Source of the DNA: Streptomyces endophytica
Lineage (GTDB): Bacteria; Actinomycetota; Actinomycetes; Streptomycetales; Streptomycetaceae
DNA: 64,000 nt
NCBI RefSeq assembly: GCF_026153355.1
Contig: NZ_CP110636.1
Coordinates: 2,046,001 to 2,110,000, forward strand
Reading direction: 5' to 3'
Part shown: positions 1 through 7,269 of the stretch, one piece after another
Layout: each line of letters starts with the position of its first letter
Position numbering within the stretch: position 1 is the first letter of the stretch
Made by a program: the position numbers and the translations under genes
The notes under the pieces: model-generated
Told to the model about the DNA's origin: nothing
Database searches by the model: none
What the model saw: only the letters and a program-made list of their open reading frames with translations

Positions 1-642
1 GCCAGCGCCTTCACCGCGCCGCACGTCACGGAGTTCATCACCGTCGACGTGACCCGCACCATGAAGCTCGTCCAGGAGCTGAAGCAGGACCCGGACATGG
101 CCGGCCTGCGGGTCAACCCGCTGCTGATCGTCGCCAAGGCTCTCCTGGTCGCCCTCAAGCGGCACCCGGAGGTCAACGCGTCCTGGGACGAGGCGAACCA
201 GGAGATCGTCTACAAGGACTACGTGAACCTCGGCATCGCGGCGGCCACCCCGCGCGGGCTGATCGTCCCCAACATCAAGGACGCCGGGTCCAAGACGCTC
301 CCCCAACTCGCCGAGGAACTGGGCGATTTGGTCGCCACCGCCCGCGAGGGCAAGACCTCTCCGGCGGCCATGAGCGGTGGCACCGTCACCATCACCAACG
401 TCGGCGTCTTCGGCGTCGACTCCGGTACACCGATCCTCAACCCGGGGGAGTCGGCGATCCTCGCCGTCGGTGCGATCAAGCTCCAGCCCTGGGTGCACAA
501 GGGCAAGGTGAAGGCGCGCCAGGTCACCACCCTCGCGCTGTCCTTCGACCACCGTCTCATCGACGGTGAGCTGGGCTCCAAGCTGCTCGCGGATATCGCG
601 GCGGTGCTGGAGCGGCCGAAGCGGCTGATCACCTGGGGCTGA
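1..642 (+). CDS. 2-oxoacid dehydrogenase E2 acyltransferase, C-terminal part (5' truncated by window)
   Basis: The reading frame is open from the first base and carries the catalytic domain of dihydrolipoamide acyltransferase (E2) of a pyruvate or branched-chain 2-oxoacid dehydrogenase complex. Seen: the start of the acyltransferase core, a GGTVTITNVGVFG stretch, and the family active-site motif DHRLIDG near the C-terminus (His and Asp for acyl transfer to CoA). The lipoyl and E1/E3-binding domains must lie to the left of the window. In oriC-flanking Streptomyces DNA this is usually the bkd branched-chain complex, which feeds fatty-acid starter units, but the substrate cannot be decided from this domain. 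A GTG at 49 is internal, not the start. Confidence 0.93.
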   Translation, partial: ASAFTAPHVTEFITVDVTRTMKLVQELKQDPDMAGLRVNPLLIVAKALLVALKRHPEVNASWDEANQEIVYKDYVNLGIAAATPRGLIVPNIKDAGSKTLPQLAEELGDLVATAREGKTSPAAMSGGTVTITNVGVFGVDSGTPILNPGESAILAVGAIKLQPWVHKGKVKARQVTTLALSFDHRLIDGELGSKLLADIAAVLERPKRLITWG

Positions 643-648
643 CCCGGG

Positions 649-1656
649 ATGCGGGGCCGGTCGGGCCAGGGCGTCGTTTCACGTGAAACGACGCCTGGGG
701 CCGGGGCCGGTGTTTCACGTGAAACACCGCCCCACGCCCCCGCCGGACCGGCCCGCCCTCATGCCAGGGGCGCGCCGGCCGCCGTTCCGTCCGGTGCCGT
801 TGACGAGCAGCTGATCGCCCGGCCGGCGCCCGCGCTCCGGCCGTATGTCAGCTCCTACGCCGCATACCGGCAGGCCGGGGTCCCGCCCGCCCTGCACCGC
901 GGGCTGCCCTCGCCCCGGCTGACGCTGATCTTCACCCTCGACGAGCCGCTCACCCTGGCCGGCCACCCGGACCCCGGCCAGGCTCCCGGCAGCTACGCCA
1001 CCCTCCTCGGCGGGCTGCACACCCGCCCCGCGCTGATCACCCATCAGGGCCGCCAGTCCGGCATCCAGCTCGCTCTGCACCCGCTGGGTGCCCGGGCGCT
1101 GCTGGGCCTGCCGGCCGGTGAGCTGGCCGGTATCGATCTCCCCGCGGAGGCGGTGCTCGGGCCGCGGGGCCGGGACGTCGCCGAGCGGCTGCGGGCGGCC
1201 GCCAGCTGGCCGGAGCGGTTCGCCCTGCTGGACGTCCATCTGCTGCGGTGGCTGGACCGGGAGCCGGGTGGTGCGGGGCCCGCCCCGGCGCCCGAGGTCG
1301 CCCGCGCCTGGCAGTTGCTGACCACCTCCCGGGGCGCCGTGCCGGTCGCGGCGCTCGCCGCCGACATCGGCTGGAGCGCCCGCCATCTGACCGCCCGCTT
1401 CCGGCAGGAAACCGGTCTGACGCCCAAGACCGCCGCCCGGGTCATCCGTTTCGACCGCGCACGACGGCGGCTGGGCGCCGCGGCCCGTACCGGCTCACCC
1501 CCGCTGCTCGCCGAACTGGCCGCTGACTGCGGCTACTTCGACCAGGCGCACCTCGCCCGGGAGTTCCGCTCGCTGGCCGGCTGTCCGCCCAGCCGGTGGC
1601 TCGCCGAGGAGTTCCGAAACGTCCAAGCCCCGGCGGACGGCTGCGCGGAAGGCTGA
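649..1656 (+). CDS. AraC-family transcriptional regulator
   Basis: A 335-codon frame. The C-terminal ~100 residues form the two-helix-turn-helix AraC DNA-binding domain (ADIGWSARHLTARFRQETG and a second HTH around CGYFDQAHLAREF). The N-terminal ~200 residues are an effector-type domain resembling DUF6597-like partners. It begins 7 bases after the E2 stop, so it may be co-transcribed. The start is doubtful: the first ~50 codons are low-complexity and contain two perfect parS sites, both read as VSRET, and there is no good ribosome site at 649. No other ATG or GTG lies in frame before conserved sequence begins near residue 53, so a CTG at 811 or a non-ATG start is possible. Ligand and targets are unknown. 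Confidence 0.8.
   Translation: MRGRSGQGVVSRETTPGAGAGVSRETPPHAPAGPARPHARGAPAAVPSGAVDEQLIARPAPALRPYVSSYAAYRQAGVPPALHRGLPSPRLTLIFTLDEPLTLAGHPDPGQAPGSYATLLGGLHTRPALITHQGRQSGIQLALHPLGARALLGLPAGELAGIDLPAEAVLGPRGRDVAERLRAAASWPERFALLDVHLLRWLDREPGGAGPAPAPEVARAWQLLTTSRGAVPVAALAADIGWSARHLTARFRQETGLTPKTAARVIRFDRARRRLGAAARTGSPPLLAELAADCGYFDQAHLAREFRSLAGCPPSRWLAEEFRNVQAPADGCAEG
676..725. other. Paired parS sites (ParB-binding)
   Basis: Two perfect copies of GTTTCACGTGAAAC at 676-689 and 712-725, 36 bp apart. The first sits in a 26-bp perfect palindrome (670-695) and the second in a 22-bp one (708-729). The 14-mer is the established Streptomyces parS sequence bound by ParB. Both copies fall inside the annotated 5' end of the AraC gene. 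Confidence 0.9.
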
Positions 1657-1704
1657 GGGCGGCGGCCCACCCGGGGCCGTACCGACCGAGGAGGAACGGC
1701 GCTC

Positions 1705-2175
1705 ATGCCGAAGACCACTTCCGACGCCACCACATCCGACGCCACCACGTCCCCGCACGACTCCGCGACGGCGCCCGCGCCTCAGGTGTGGCCGGTGCTC
1801 CGGGCCCGGGACGCCCGCGCCCTGATCCGGTTCCTGACGGAGGCGTTCGGCTTTGAAGCCACCGCTGTCTACGGCGACGGCGAACGGGTCGAGCACGCCG
1901 AGCTCTCCTGGCCCGAGGGCGGCGGCATCATGCTCGGTTCCGCCCGCGAGGCGGACGACGACCCCTGCGGGCTGCGGCCGGGGACCTCCGGCGCCTATGT
2001 GGTCACCGGCCGGCCCGACGCGCTGTGTGCCCGGGCCCGGGCCGCCGGCGCGGAGATCACCGACGAATTGGCCGACACCGACTACGGCTCACGGGGCTTC
2101 AGCGCCCGCGACCCCGAGGGCAACCGCTGGTCCTTCGGCACCTACCGCGGCCGGCCGCACCCGGTCCGGTCGTAG
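1705..2175 (+). CDS. VOC superfamily (glyoxalase/bleomycin-resistance-like) protein
   Basis: A 156-residue protein. After a Thr/Ser/Ala-rich leader of ~28 residues it has one vicinal-oxygen-chelate module: a VWPVLRARDARALIRFL start, a central HAELSWPEGGGIMLGS strand pair and a closing ARDPEGNRWSFGTY, typical of PhnB/glyoxalase-like proteins. Members bind a metal or a small hydrophobic ligand; the specific role is unknown. A strong ribosome site (GAGGAGG) lies 12 bases before the ATG, which fixes the start. It is 48 bases downstream of the AraC gene on the same strand, so it could be in its operon or be its target. Confidence 0.88.
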   Translation: MPKTTSDATTSDATTSPHDSATAPAPQVWPVLRARDARALIRFLTEAFGFEATAVYGDGERVEHAELSWPEGGGIMLGSAREADDDPCGLRPGTSGAYVVTGRPDALCARARAAGAEITDELADTDYGSRGFSARDPEGNRWSFGTYRGRPHPVRS

Positions 2176-2181
2176 GGCCGG

Positions 2182-2358
2182 TCAGCCGCGGATGAGTTCC
2201 ACGGCGCGGCTGAAGTGCGCCACCGGCCCGGTCGGGCCGGACTCATCGGCGTGCGCCGCGCCGCGGGTCAGCGCGACCCCCGCCCACAGACCGGCGACGA
2301 TCAATGCCAGTACGACGGTGTTCCGCGCACGACGGCCGGCGTTCGTCCTGGACAGCAT
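2182..2358 (-). CDS. Small exported or membrane-anchored hypothetical protein
   Basis: A 58-residue protein starting MLSRTNAGRRARNTVVLAL: a basic N-terminus, one hydrophobic helix (~residues 14-30) and a possible AHA cleavage site followed by a short polar tail. The start at 2358 is chosen because an AGGGGAG ribosome site lies just upstream; a longer in-frame ATG at 2406 lacks one. It is convergent with the VOC gene, with 6 bases between stops. I do not recognise a family. It resembles the many short single-helix proteins of streptomycetes. Confidence 0.7.
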   Translation of the reverse strand: MLSRTNAGRRARNTVVLALIVAGLWAGVALTRGAAHADESGPTGPVAHFSRAVELIRG

Positions 2359-2555
2359 GGTCAACTCCCCTTGAATTCCGGAGCCTCCCCGGCTCCATGC
2401 CTCCATTCACCCACGGAATCCGGGCCGCTCCATACGCGCCAGGTACGGACTCGGGTCAGACCTGAGGTGGACCCGCCGTCCGCCTGTGGTCCCCCTTGCG
2501 GCAGGGGCCGGGAAAGGGTTTGCCGTCGCCGGACCGGCCGCTTACGGTCGGCGGA

Positions 2556-3395
2556 ATGAGCAGCAACGTGATCATCCGCCGGTACCGGGACGCTGACCAG
2601 GATGTTGTCGTCGATCTCTGGTCACGGGCCGTGCGCCTGGCGCATCCGTTCATCGAGGGGGAGGGCGGGGGCGAGCGCGCGCGGATCCTCCGCGAGGTGT
2701 ATCTCGTCCGGGCCGAGAACTGGGTCGCCGAACGGGCGGGCACGGTCATCGGACTGCTCGGCCTGCTCCCCGACGGCGGGATCGGCGGGCCGTTCGTCGC
2801 GCCGGAGGCCCAAGGGGACGGTGTCGGGCGGCAGTTGGTGGAACACGCGGCGGCGCGGTACGGCGCGCTGACCCTGGAGGTCTTCGAGGGCAATGCGCGC
2901 GCCCGCCGCTTCTCCACGCACCTGGGCTTCACCGAGCGGGGGCGGCGGGTGGACGAGGAGACCGGCCATCCGCTGCTGGTGCTGGAGCGGGCGGCGCCGC
3001 TGAAGTCGGTGAGCTGGCTGCATGTGCGGGAGGGCCGGCTGCTGAGCGTCCGCACGCGCGGCAAGGACACGTTCTACCTCCCCGGCGGGAAGTACGAGCC
3101 CGGGGAGTCCGCCCGTGAGGCGCTGTCGCGGGAGCTGTCCGAGGAGCTCGGCCTGGACGTCCCCGCCGGGACCCTGACGGAGGCGTTCGTCATCCATGAC
3201 GTCGCGCACGGCCAGAACGGCCGCCGGCTGCACATGACCTGCTTCACCGGCGGGCCGCAGGACGTCGTGCCGGTGCCGGGCCGGGAGATCGCCGAGTACG
3301 CCTGGTTCGACCGCCGGGAGGCCCGCGAGCGCTGTGCCCCGGCCCACTCCCAAGTCGTGGACCGCCTGGTGGCCCAGGGGCGGATGCCGGGCTGA
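2556..3395 (+). CDS. GNAT acetyltransferase fused to a Nudix hydrolase
   Basis: A 279-residue two-domain protein. Residues ~3-145 are a GNAT N-acetyltransferase (IIRRYRDADQDVVVDLW start, acetyl-CoA loop APEAQGDGVGRQLVEHA, then the LEVFEGNARARRFSTHLGF end). Residues ~150-279 are a Nudix domain with the complete box GGKYEPGESAREALSRELSE followed by ELG, giving the metal-binding REL..EE cluster. The ATG at 2556 matches the beginning of the GNAT fold; an upstream in-frame start at 2496 only adds unconserved residues. Substrates of both domains are unknown. The fusion implies linked chemistry on one metabolite, or detoxification plus nucleotide clean-up. It is monocistronic. Confidence 0.88.
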   Translation: MSSNVIIRRYRDADQDVVVDLWSRAVRLAHPFIEGEGGGERARILREVYLVRAENWVAERAGTVIGLLGLLPDGGIGGPFVAPEAQGDGVGRQLVEHAAARYGALTLEVFEGNARARRFSTHLGFTERGRRVDEETGHPLLVLERAAPLKSVSWLHVREGRLLSVRTRGKDTFYLPGGKYEPGESAREALSRELSEELGLDVPAGTLTEAFVIHDVAHGQNGRRLHMTCFTGGPQDVVPVPGREIAEYAWFDRREARERCAPAHSQVVDRLVAQGRMPG

Positions 3396-3530
3396 CGTAC
3401 GACGCGCGGGCCGCCCCGTCATCGTCCGCACCCACCGGTCGTCCGCACCTGTCAGTCGTCCGTACCCATCGATCGTCCGCATCGCGGAATCACGTTTCGG
3501 ACGCATACCTGTTGTATCTATCCTGTGCGC

Positions 3531-4214
3531 ATGCCCTCAGCGTCCACGCCCACCGCCCCCGCCAGAGAATCCGCCGCCAAACAACCGCCCGCCGCCGAGC
3601 GGGTCTATGCGCACGTCAAGGACGCCGTCCTGCAGCGCCACTACGAGGGCGGCATGCTGCTCACCGAAGGCGAACTGGCCGACGCCGTGGGCGTGTCCCG
3701 GACGCCGGTGCGCGAGGCGCTGCTGCGCCTGGAGGTCGAGGGGCTGATCAAGCTCTACCCGAAGAAGGGCGCCATGGTGCTGCCGGTCTCCGCACAGGAG
3801 ATCGCCGACGTGGTCGAGACCCGGCTGCTGGTGGAGAAGCACGCCGCCGCCAAGGCGGTGCCCGCGAGCGAGCCGCTGCTCACCGAGCTGACCGAGCTGC
3901 TGGACACCATGCGCGAGCAGGCGTCGTCCGGTGACCTGGCCGCCGTGTCCGTCACCGACCGCGCCTTCCACGCCGCCATCGTGCGCAGCGCCGGCAACCA
4001 GATCCTGGACCGGCTCTACGAGCAGCTGCGCGACCGCCAACTGCGGATGGGCGTCGCGGTGATGCACGCCCACCCCGATCGGATCGCCAAGAACATCGCC
4101 GAGCACGCCGAGATCCTCGACGCGCTGCGGGCCGGTGACGCGGACGCCGCGACCGACGTCGTGCACCGGCACGTCAGCTGGGTCCGCAACCTCGCCCAGG
4201 GAGACGTGCGATGA
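3531..4214 (+). CDS. GntR-family regulator, FCD subfamily
   Basis: A 227-residue repressor-type protein: a winged HTH (residues ~23-90, including GELADAVGVSRTPVREALLRLE) followed by an all-helical FCD ligand-binding domain (~95-220) with the expected Asp/His metal ligands (RAFHAAIV, HAEILDALRAGD). FadR-like FCD proteins bind carboxylic acids or sugars. A TATCCT -10-like box at 3519-3524 lies 6 bases before the ATG, so the transcript may be leaderless; a GTG at 3525 is an alternative start. It overlaps the next gene by an ATGA, so it is translationally coupled to the MFS transporter and probably regulates that operon. Confidence 0.9.
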   Translation: MPSASTPTAPARESAAKQPPAAERVYAHVKDAVLQRHYEGGMLLTEGELADAVGVSRTPVREALLRLEVEGLIKLYPKKGAMVLPVSAQEIADVVETRLLVEKHAAAKAVPASEPLLTELTELLDTMREQASSGDLAAVSVTDRAFHAAIVRSAGNQILDRLYEQLRDRQLRMGVAVMHAHPDRIAKNIAEHAEILDALRAGDADAATDVVHRHVSWVRNLAQGDVR

Positions 4215-5611
4215 GCGGTGGCACCGGCGGACCGGACGGCTCCATAGAGGGCGGCTCCGGCTCGGGTACGGGCGCCGTGGGCGGCGGTTCCGCCCGCTCC
4301 GGCATAGGCGGCGGCGCCCGGCCGCTGCCCTCCGACCCGCCCGGCGGCCCCCGGGCCATGGCGGTCTGGGGCATCGGCGTCGCCGTCTACTTCGTCGCGA
4401 TCACCTACCGCACGAGCCTGGGCGTGGCCGGGCTGGACGCCGCCGAGCGCTTCCACATCAACGCCTCGGCGCTGTCGACCTTCTCCATCCTCCAGCTGCT
4501 GGTGTACGCGGGGATGCAGATCCCGGTCGGGCTGCTGGTCGACCGGCTCGGCGCCAAGAAGGTGCTGACCCTCGGCGTCGTCCTCTACACCCTGGGCCAG
4601 TTCGGCTTCGCGCTGTCCGCCTCGTATCCCATGGCGCTCGGCTCGCGCGCGCTGCTGGGTTGCGGTGACGCGATGACCTTCATCAGCGTGCTGCGGCTGG
4701 GTTCGCGCTGGTTCCCGGCCCGGCGCGGCCCGATGATCGCCCAGATCGCCGCCCTGGTCGGCATGGCCGGCAACCTGGTCTCCACCCTCGTCCTCGCCCG
4801 CTTCCTGCACACCTTCGGCTGGACCCCGACCTTCGCCGCCAGCGCGGCCGGCGGCATCGTCGTGCTGATCGTGCTGCTGGCCTTCCTCAAGGACCACCCC
4901 GAGGGCTTCGAGCCGCCGCCGGCCGCGGCCGCGCACACCGGCGCCGGGTTCGTGCGGCGGCAGATCGCGGACGCCTGGCGGGAGCCCGGCACCCGGCTGG
5001 GCATGTGGGTGCACTTCACCACCCAGTTCCCGGCCATGGTGTTCCTGCTCCTGTGGGGCCTGCCGTTCCTCGTCGAGGCACAGGGCCTGTCCCGCGGCAC
5101 CGCCGGTGAACTGCTCACCCTGGTGGTGCTCTCCAACATGGCCGTGGGGCTGGTCTACGGCCAGATCATCGCCCGCCACCACGCCGCCCGCATGCCGCTG
5201 GCGCTGGGCACGGTCGGCGCCACCGCGCTGCTCTGGGCGAGCGTGCTGAGCTGGCCGGCCGACCATGCACCGATGGGGCTGCTGATCGCGCTCTGCGCGG
5301 TGCTGGGCGCCTGCGGCCCGGCGTCGATGATCGGCTTCGACTTCGCCCGGCCCGCCAATCCGCCGGAGCGTCAGGGCACCGCCTCCGGCATCGTGAACAT
5401 GGGCGGCTTCACCGCGTCGATGACGACCCTGCTCGCGATCGGCGTCCTGCTGGACGCGACCGGCGACAACTACCGGATCGCCTTCGCCTCGGTCTTCGTC
5501 CTCGAAGCGGTCGGTGTCTCCCAGATCCTGCGGCTGCGCCGCCGGGCCGCCCGCCGCGAGCGCGAGCGGCTCGTTGTCAGCCGCGTCGAGGCGGTGCACG
5601 TTCCGGCCTGA
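4211..5611 (+). CDS. Major facilitator superfamily transporter
   Basis: A 466-residue membrane protein with about 12 predicted helices, starting near residue 53 (MAVWGIGVAVYFVAITYRTS). It carries the MFS loop-2/3 signature (GLLVDRLGAKKVLTLGVVLY) and the family architecture of anion or drug permeases. The first ~50 residues are a Gly/Ser-rich cytoplasmic extension, and a later start is conceivable, but the ATGA overlap with the GntR gene supports this one. The substrate is unknown. Coupling to an FCD regulator suggests an organic acid or a similar small ligand. The gene ends two bases before a palindrome containing parS. Confidence 0.9.
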   Translation: MSGGTGGPDGSIEGGSGSGTGAVGGGSARSGIGGGARPLPSDPPGGPRAMAVWGIGVAVYFVAITYRTSLGVAGLDAAERFHINASALSTFSILQLLVYAGMQIPVGLLVDRLGAKKVLTLGVVLYTLGQFGFALSASYPMALGSRALLGCGDAMTFISVLRLGSRWFPARRGPMIAQIAALVGMAGNLVSTLVLARFLHTFGWTPTFAASAAGGIVVLIVLLAFLKDHPEGFEPPPAAAAHTGAGFVRRQIADAWREPGTRLGMWVHFTTQFPAMVFLLLWGLPFLVEAQGLSRGTAGELLTLVVLSNMAVGLVYGQIIARHHAARMPLALGTVGATALLWASVLSWPADHAPMGLLIALCAVLGACGPASMIGFDFARPANPPERQGTASGIVNMGGFTASMTTLLAIGVLLDATGDNYRIAFASVFVLEAVGVSQILRLRRRAARRERERLVVSRVEAVHVPA

Positions 5612-5612
5612 G

Positions 5613-5656
5613 CGGCGCTGTTTCACGTGAAACAGCGCCGAAGTTTCACGTGAAAC
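5613..5656. other. Paired parS sites; first lies in a 28-bp palindrome
   Basis: Perfect parS copies at 5620-5633 and 5643-5656, 23 bp apart. The first is the core of a perfect 28-bp palindrome spanning 5613-5640 and beginning 2 bp after the MFS stop. A separate GC hairpin (5659-5666 with 5683-5690) follows. The pair lies between convergent genes and can also fold as a terminator. Confidence 0.9.
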
Positions 5657-5697
5657 GGGGGCCGGCCGACGCGTCGTGGTCCGCCGGCCCGACTTCG

Positions 5698-6450
5698 CTA
5701 CGGCGTGACCGCGAAGTTGTCCAGGATCGCCTCGGCCAGCTCCTGGTCGCCATCGATCTTGATCTGCTCGGCGACCGCAGCCGGGCGGACCCGGCCGCAG
5801 GCCAGCTGGTGGAAGGTGTCCCAGTCCAGGGCGAGCGTCACCGTCGGGCCGAGCGAGACGCTGCCGTCGATGGTGGCGTTGCCCTCGTTGTCGATCCGGA
5901 CCGTACGCAGGAACTCCAGCGGACCGCTGACGTCGAAGACCACCACCGAACCGGCGGGCGCCTGGGCCCTCTTGGAGACGATGCCGGGCAGCACCCTGAC
6001 CAGCAGATCACGGGTCACCTGCGCGCCGGGGGAGTCGAGATTGCCGGGCTTGCCGAGCGCCCGGCGCAGGTCCTGCTCATGCACCCAGACGTCGAACGCC
6101 CGCTGCTGGAGCACGAATTCCAGCGTCCGGTCCTCGTCGAGCGGGCTGCGCACCACCGCGTCGGGCTGGCGGGACTCGTTGCGCAGCTGCCGGGAACGGC
6201 GGATGACGGTGTATTCGAGTTCGCTGAGCATTTCCGGCGCGGTGTGGTGCCGGCGGACGTCGACCTGCACCTCCATGCGGCGCGCCGACTCACTGCGGAC
6301 GTGGTAGAGGTCGCGCGGCAGCGTGTGGATCGGCCGCGGATCGCCCAGCATTTCGCATTCCAGGCCGATGATGTGGGAGACCACATCGCGAACTGACCAT
6401 CCTGGCAGGCACGTCGCCCGGTTCCACTCGCCTTCGACGAGCGGCGTCAC
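5698..6450 (-). CDS. Mycothiol-dependent maleylpyruvate isomerase family protein
   Basis: About 250 residues. The N-terminal DinB-like metal-binding bundle has CLPGWSVRDVVSHIIGLE (family His ligand) and a HEQDLRR helix; the C-terminal part is the SCP2-like MDMPI C domain (SVSLGPTVTLALDWDTFHQLA). Family members use mycothiol, the actinobacterial thiol, as cofactor or act in related thiol chemistry. The GTG start at 6450 is not secure: the frame stays open to about 6564, and its reading THSIEAITELV just upstream looks like the normal family N-terminus, but no ATG or GTG exists there. A CTG start or a small sequence error near 6468 would explain it. Confidence 0.82.
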   Translation of the reverse strand: MTPLVEGEWNRATCLPGWSVRDVVSHIIGLECEMLGDPRPIHTLPRDLYHVRSESARRMEVQVDVRRHHTAPEMLSELEYTVIRRSRQLRNESRQPDAVVRSPLDEDRTLEFVLQQRAFDVWVHEQDLRRALGKPGNLDSPGAQVTRDLLVRVLPGIVSKRAQAPAGSVVVFDVSGPLEFLRTVRIDNEGNATIDGSVSLGPTVTLALDWDTFHQLACGRVRPAAVAEQIKIDGDQELAEAILDNFAVTP

Positions 6451-6674
6451 CAGCTCGGTTATCGCTTCTATGGAGTGCGTCCAGCATCGATGGAGGACTG
6501 AAGGCTGGGATGGACGGTCACGGGACCCCTCGGACGGTTCGTACGCGGGCTGCTGTCTGTGCAGTTAAGTTACCGCTGCGCACGGGCACCCCGGCAGTGC
6601 TTTCGGGGGACCATCGTAGGACGATGTCCCGCGACCGCAGCGGGTTCCGGCGCGGCGTTCCGGGCGCCCGCCGC

Positions 6675-7205
6675 TCAGCCCACGCCGCGCTCCCGCTCGG
6701 CCAGCCGGATCACACACACCGCGACGGCGATCAGCAGTGCCGGATCCGCGTCGTCCCGTACGACCTTGACCGCATACGTGTCGCGCACGGTCAGCCAGCG
6801 CCGCGAGATGTCGGCGAGGAGTTCGCCCTCGTACTCGACGGCGAACTCCCGGTCCAGGATCTTGCCGCTGACGTCCAGCACGGTGCCGTCCGCCAGCTCC
6901 ACGCGGTAGTGGTTGCGCAGCAGCGAGAGCCGCTTGCGGCGGATGGTGGCCAGCGGCTCGTCGTCCCGCTCGATCGTCATCGTGTCGCGCAGGGCCAGCA
7001 TCTTCTTCCGGATGGTGATCAGCACCCGGCCTTCGGTGTCCTTCAGCTCGAAGGTCTCCCGCAGCCGGAGCGCCTTGCCGTCCACGAGGAAGGCATGGCG
7101 GCCGTGCTCGTCGTCGATCCAGTAGTCGTCGCCGATGCCGAAGATCCGGTCGCGGACGAGGAAGGTGCCGGAGCGTGGCGGCTGCGCCGCGGGTGAGGGG
7201 TGCAT
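6675..7205 (-). CDS. LURP-one-related (DUF567) protein
   Basis: A 176-residue protein beginning MHPSPAAQPPRSGTFLVRDR. It has the tubby-like LURP-one fold: repeated beta hairpins such as FGIGDDYWIDDEHGRHAFLVDG, LITIRKKMLALRDTM and GELLADISRRWLTVRDTYAV, and a closing hydrophobic helix. The family is widespread in actinobacteria; it probably binds phospholipids or scaffolds at the membrane, and its function is unproven. It is divergent from the thioredoxin/NHL gene, with only 64 bases between start codons, so the two share a promoter region. Confidence 0.88.
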   Translation of the reverse strand: MHPSPAAQPPRSGTFLVRDRIFGIGDDYWIDDEHGRHAFLVDGKALRLRETFELKDTEGRVLITIRKKMLALRDTMTIERDDEPLATIRRKRLSLLRNHYRVELADGTVLDVSGKILDREFAVEYEGELLADISRRWLTVRDTYAVKVVRDDADPALLIAVAVCVIRLAERERGVG

Positions 7206-7269
7206 GGCTGACCTGTTCCCCGACGCCCCTGCGGAATGCGCACGCACCTGAGTGACGTTGAATGTCCAC

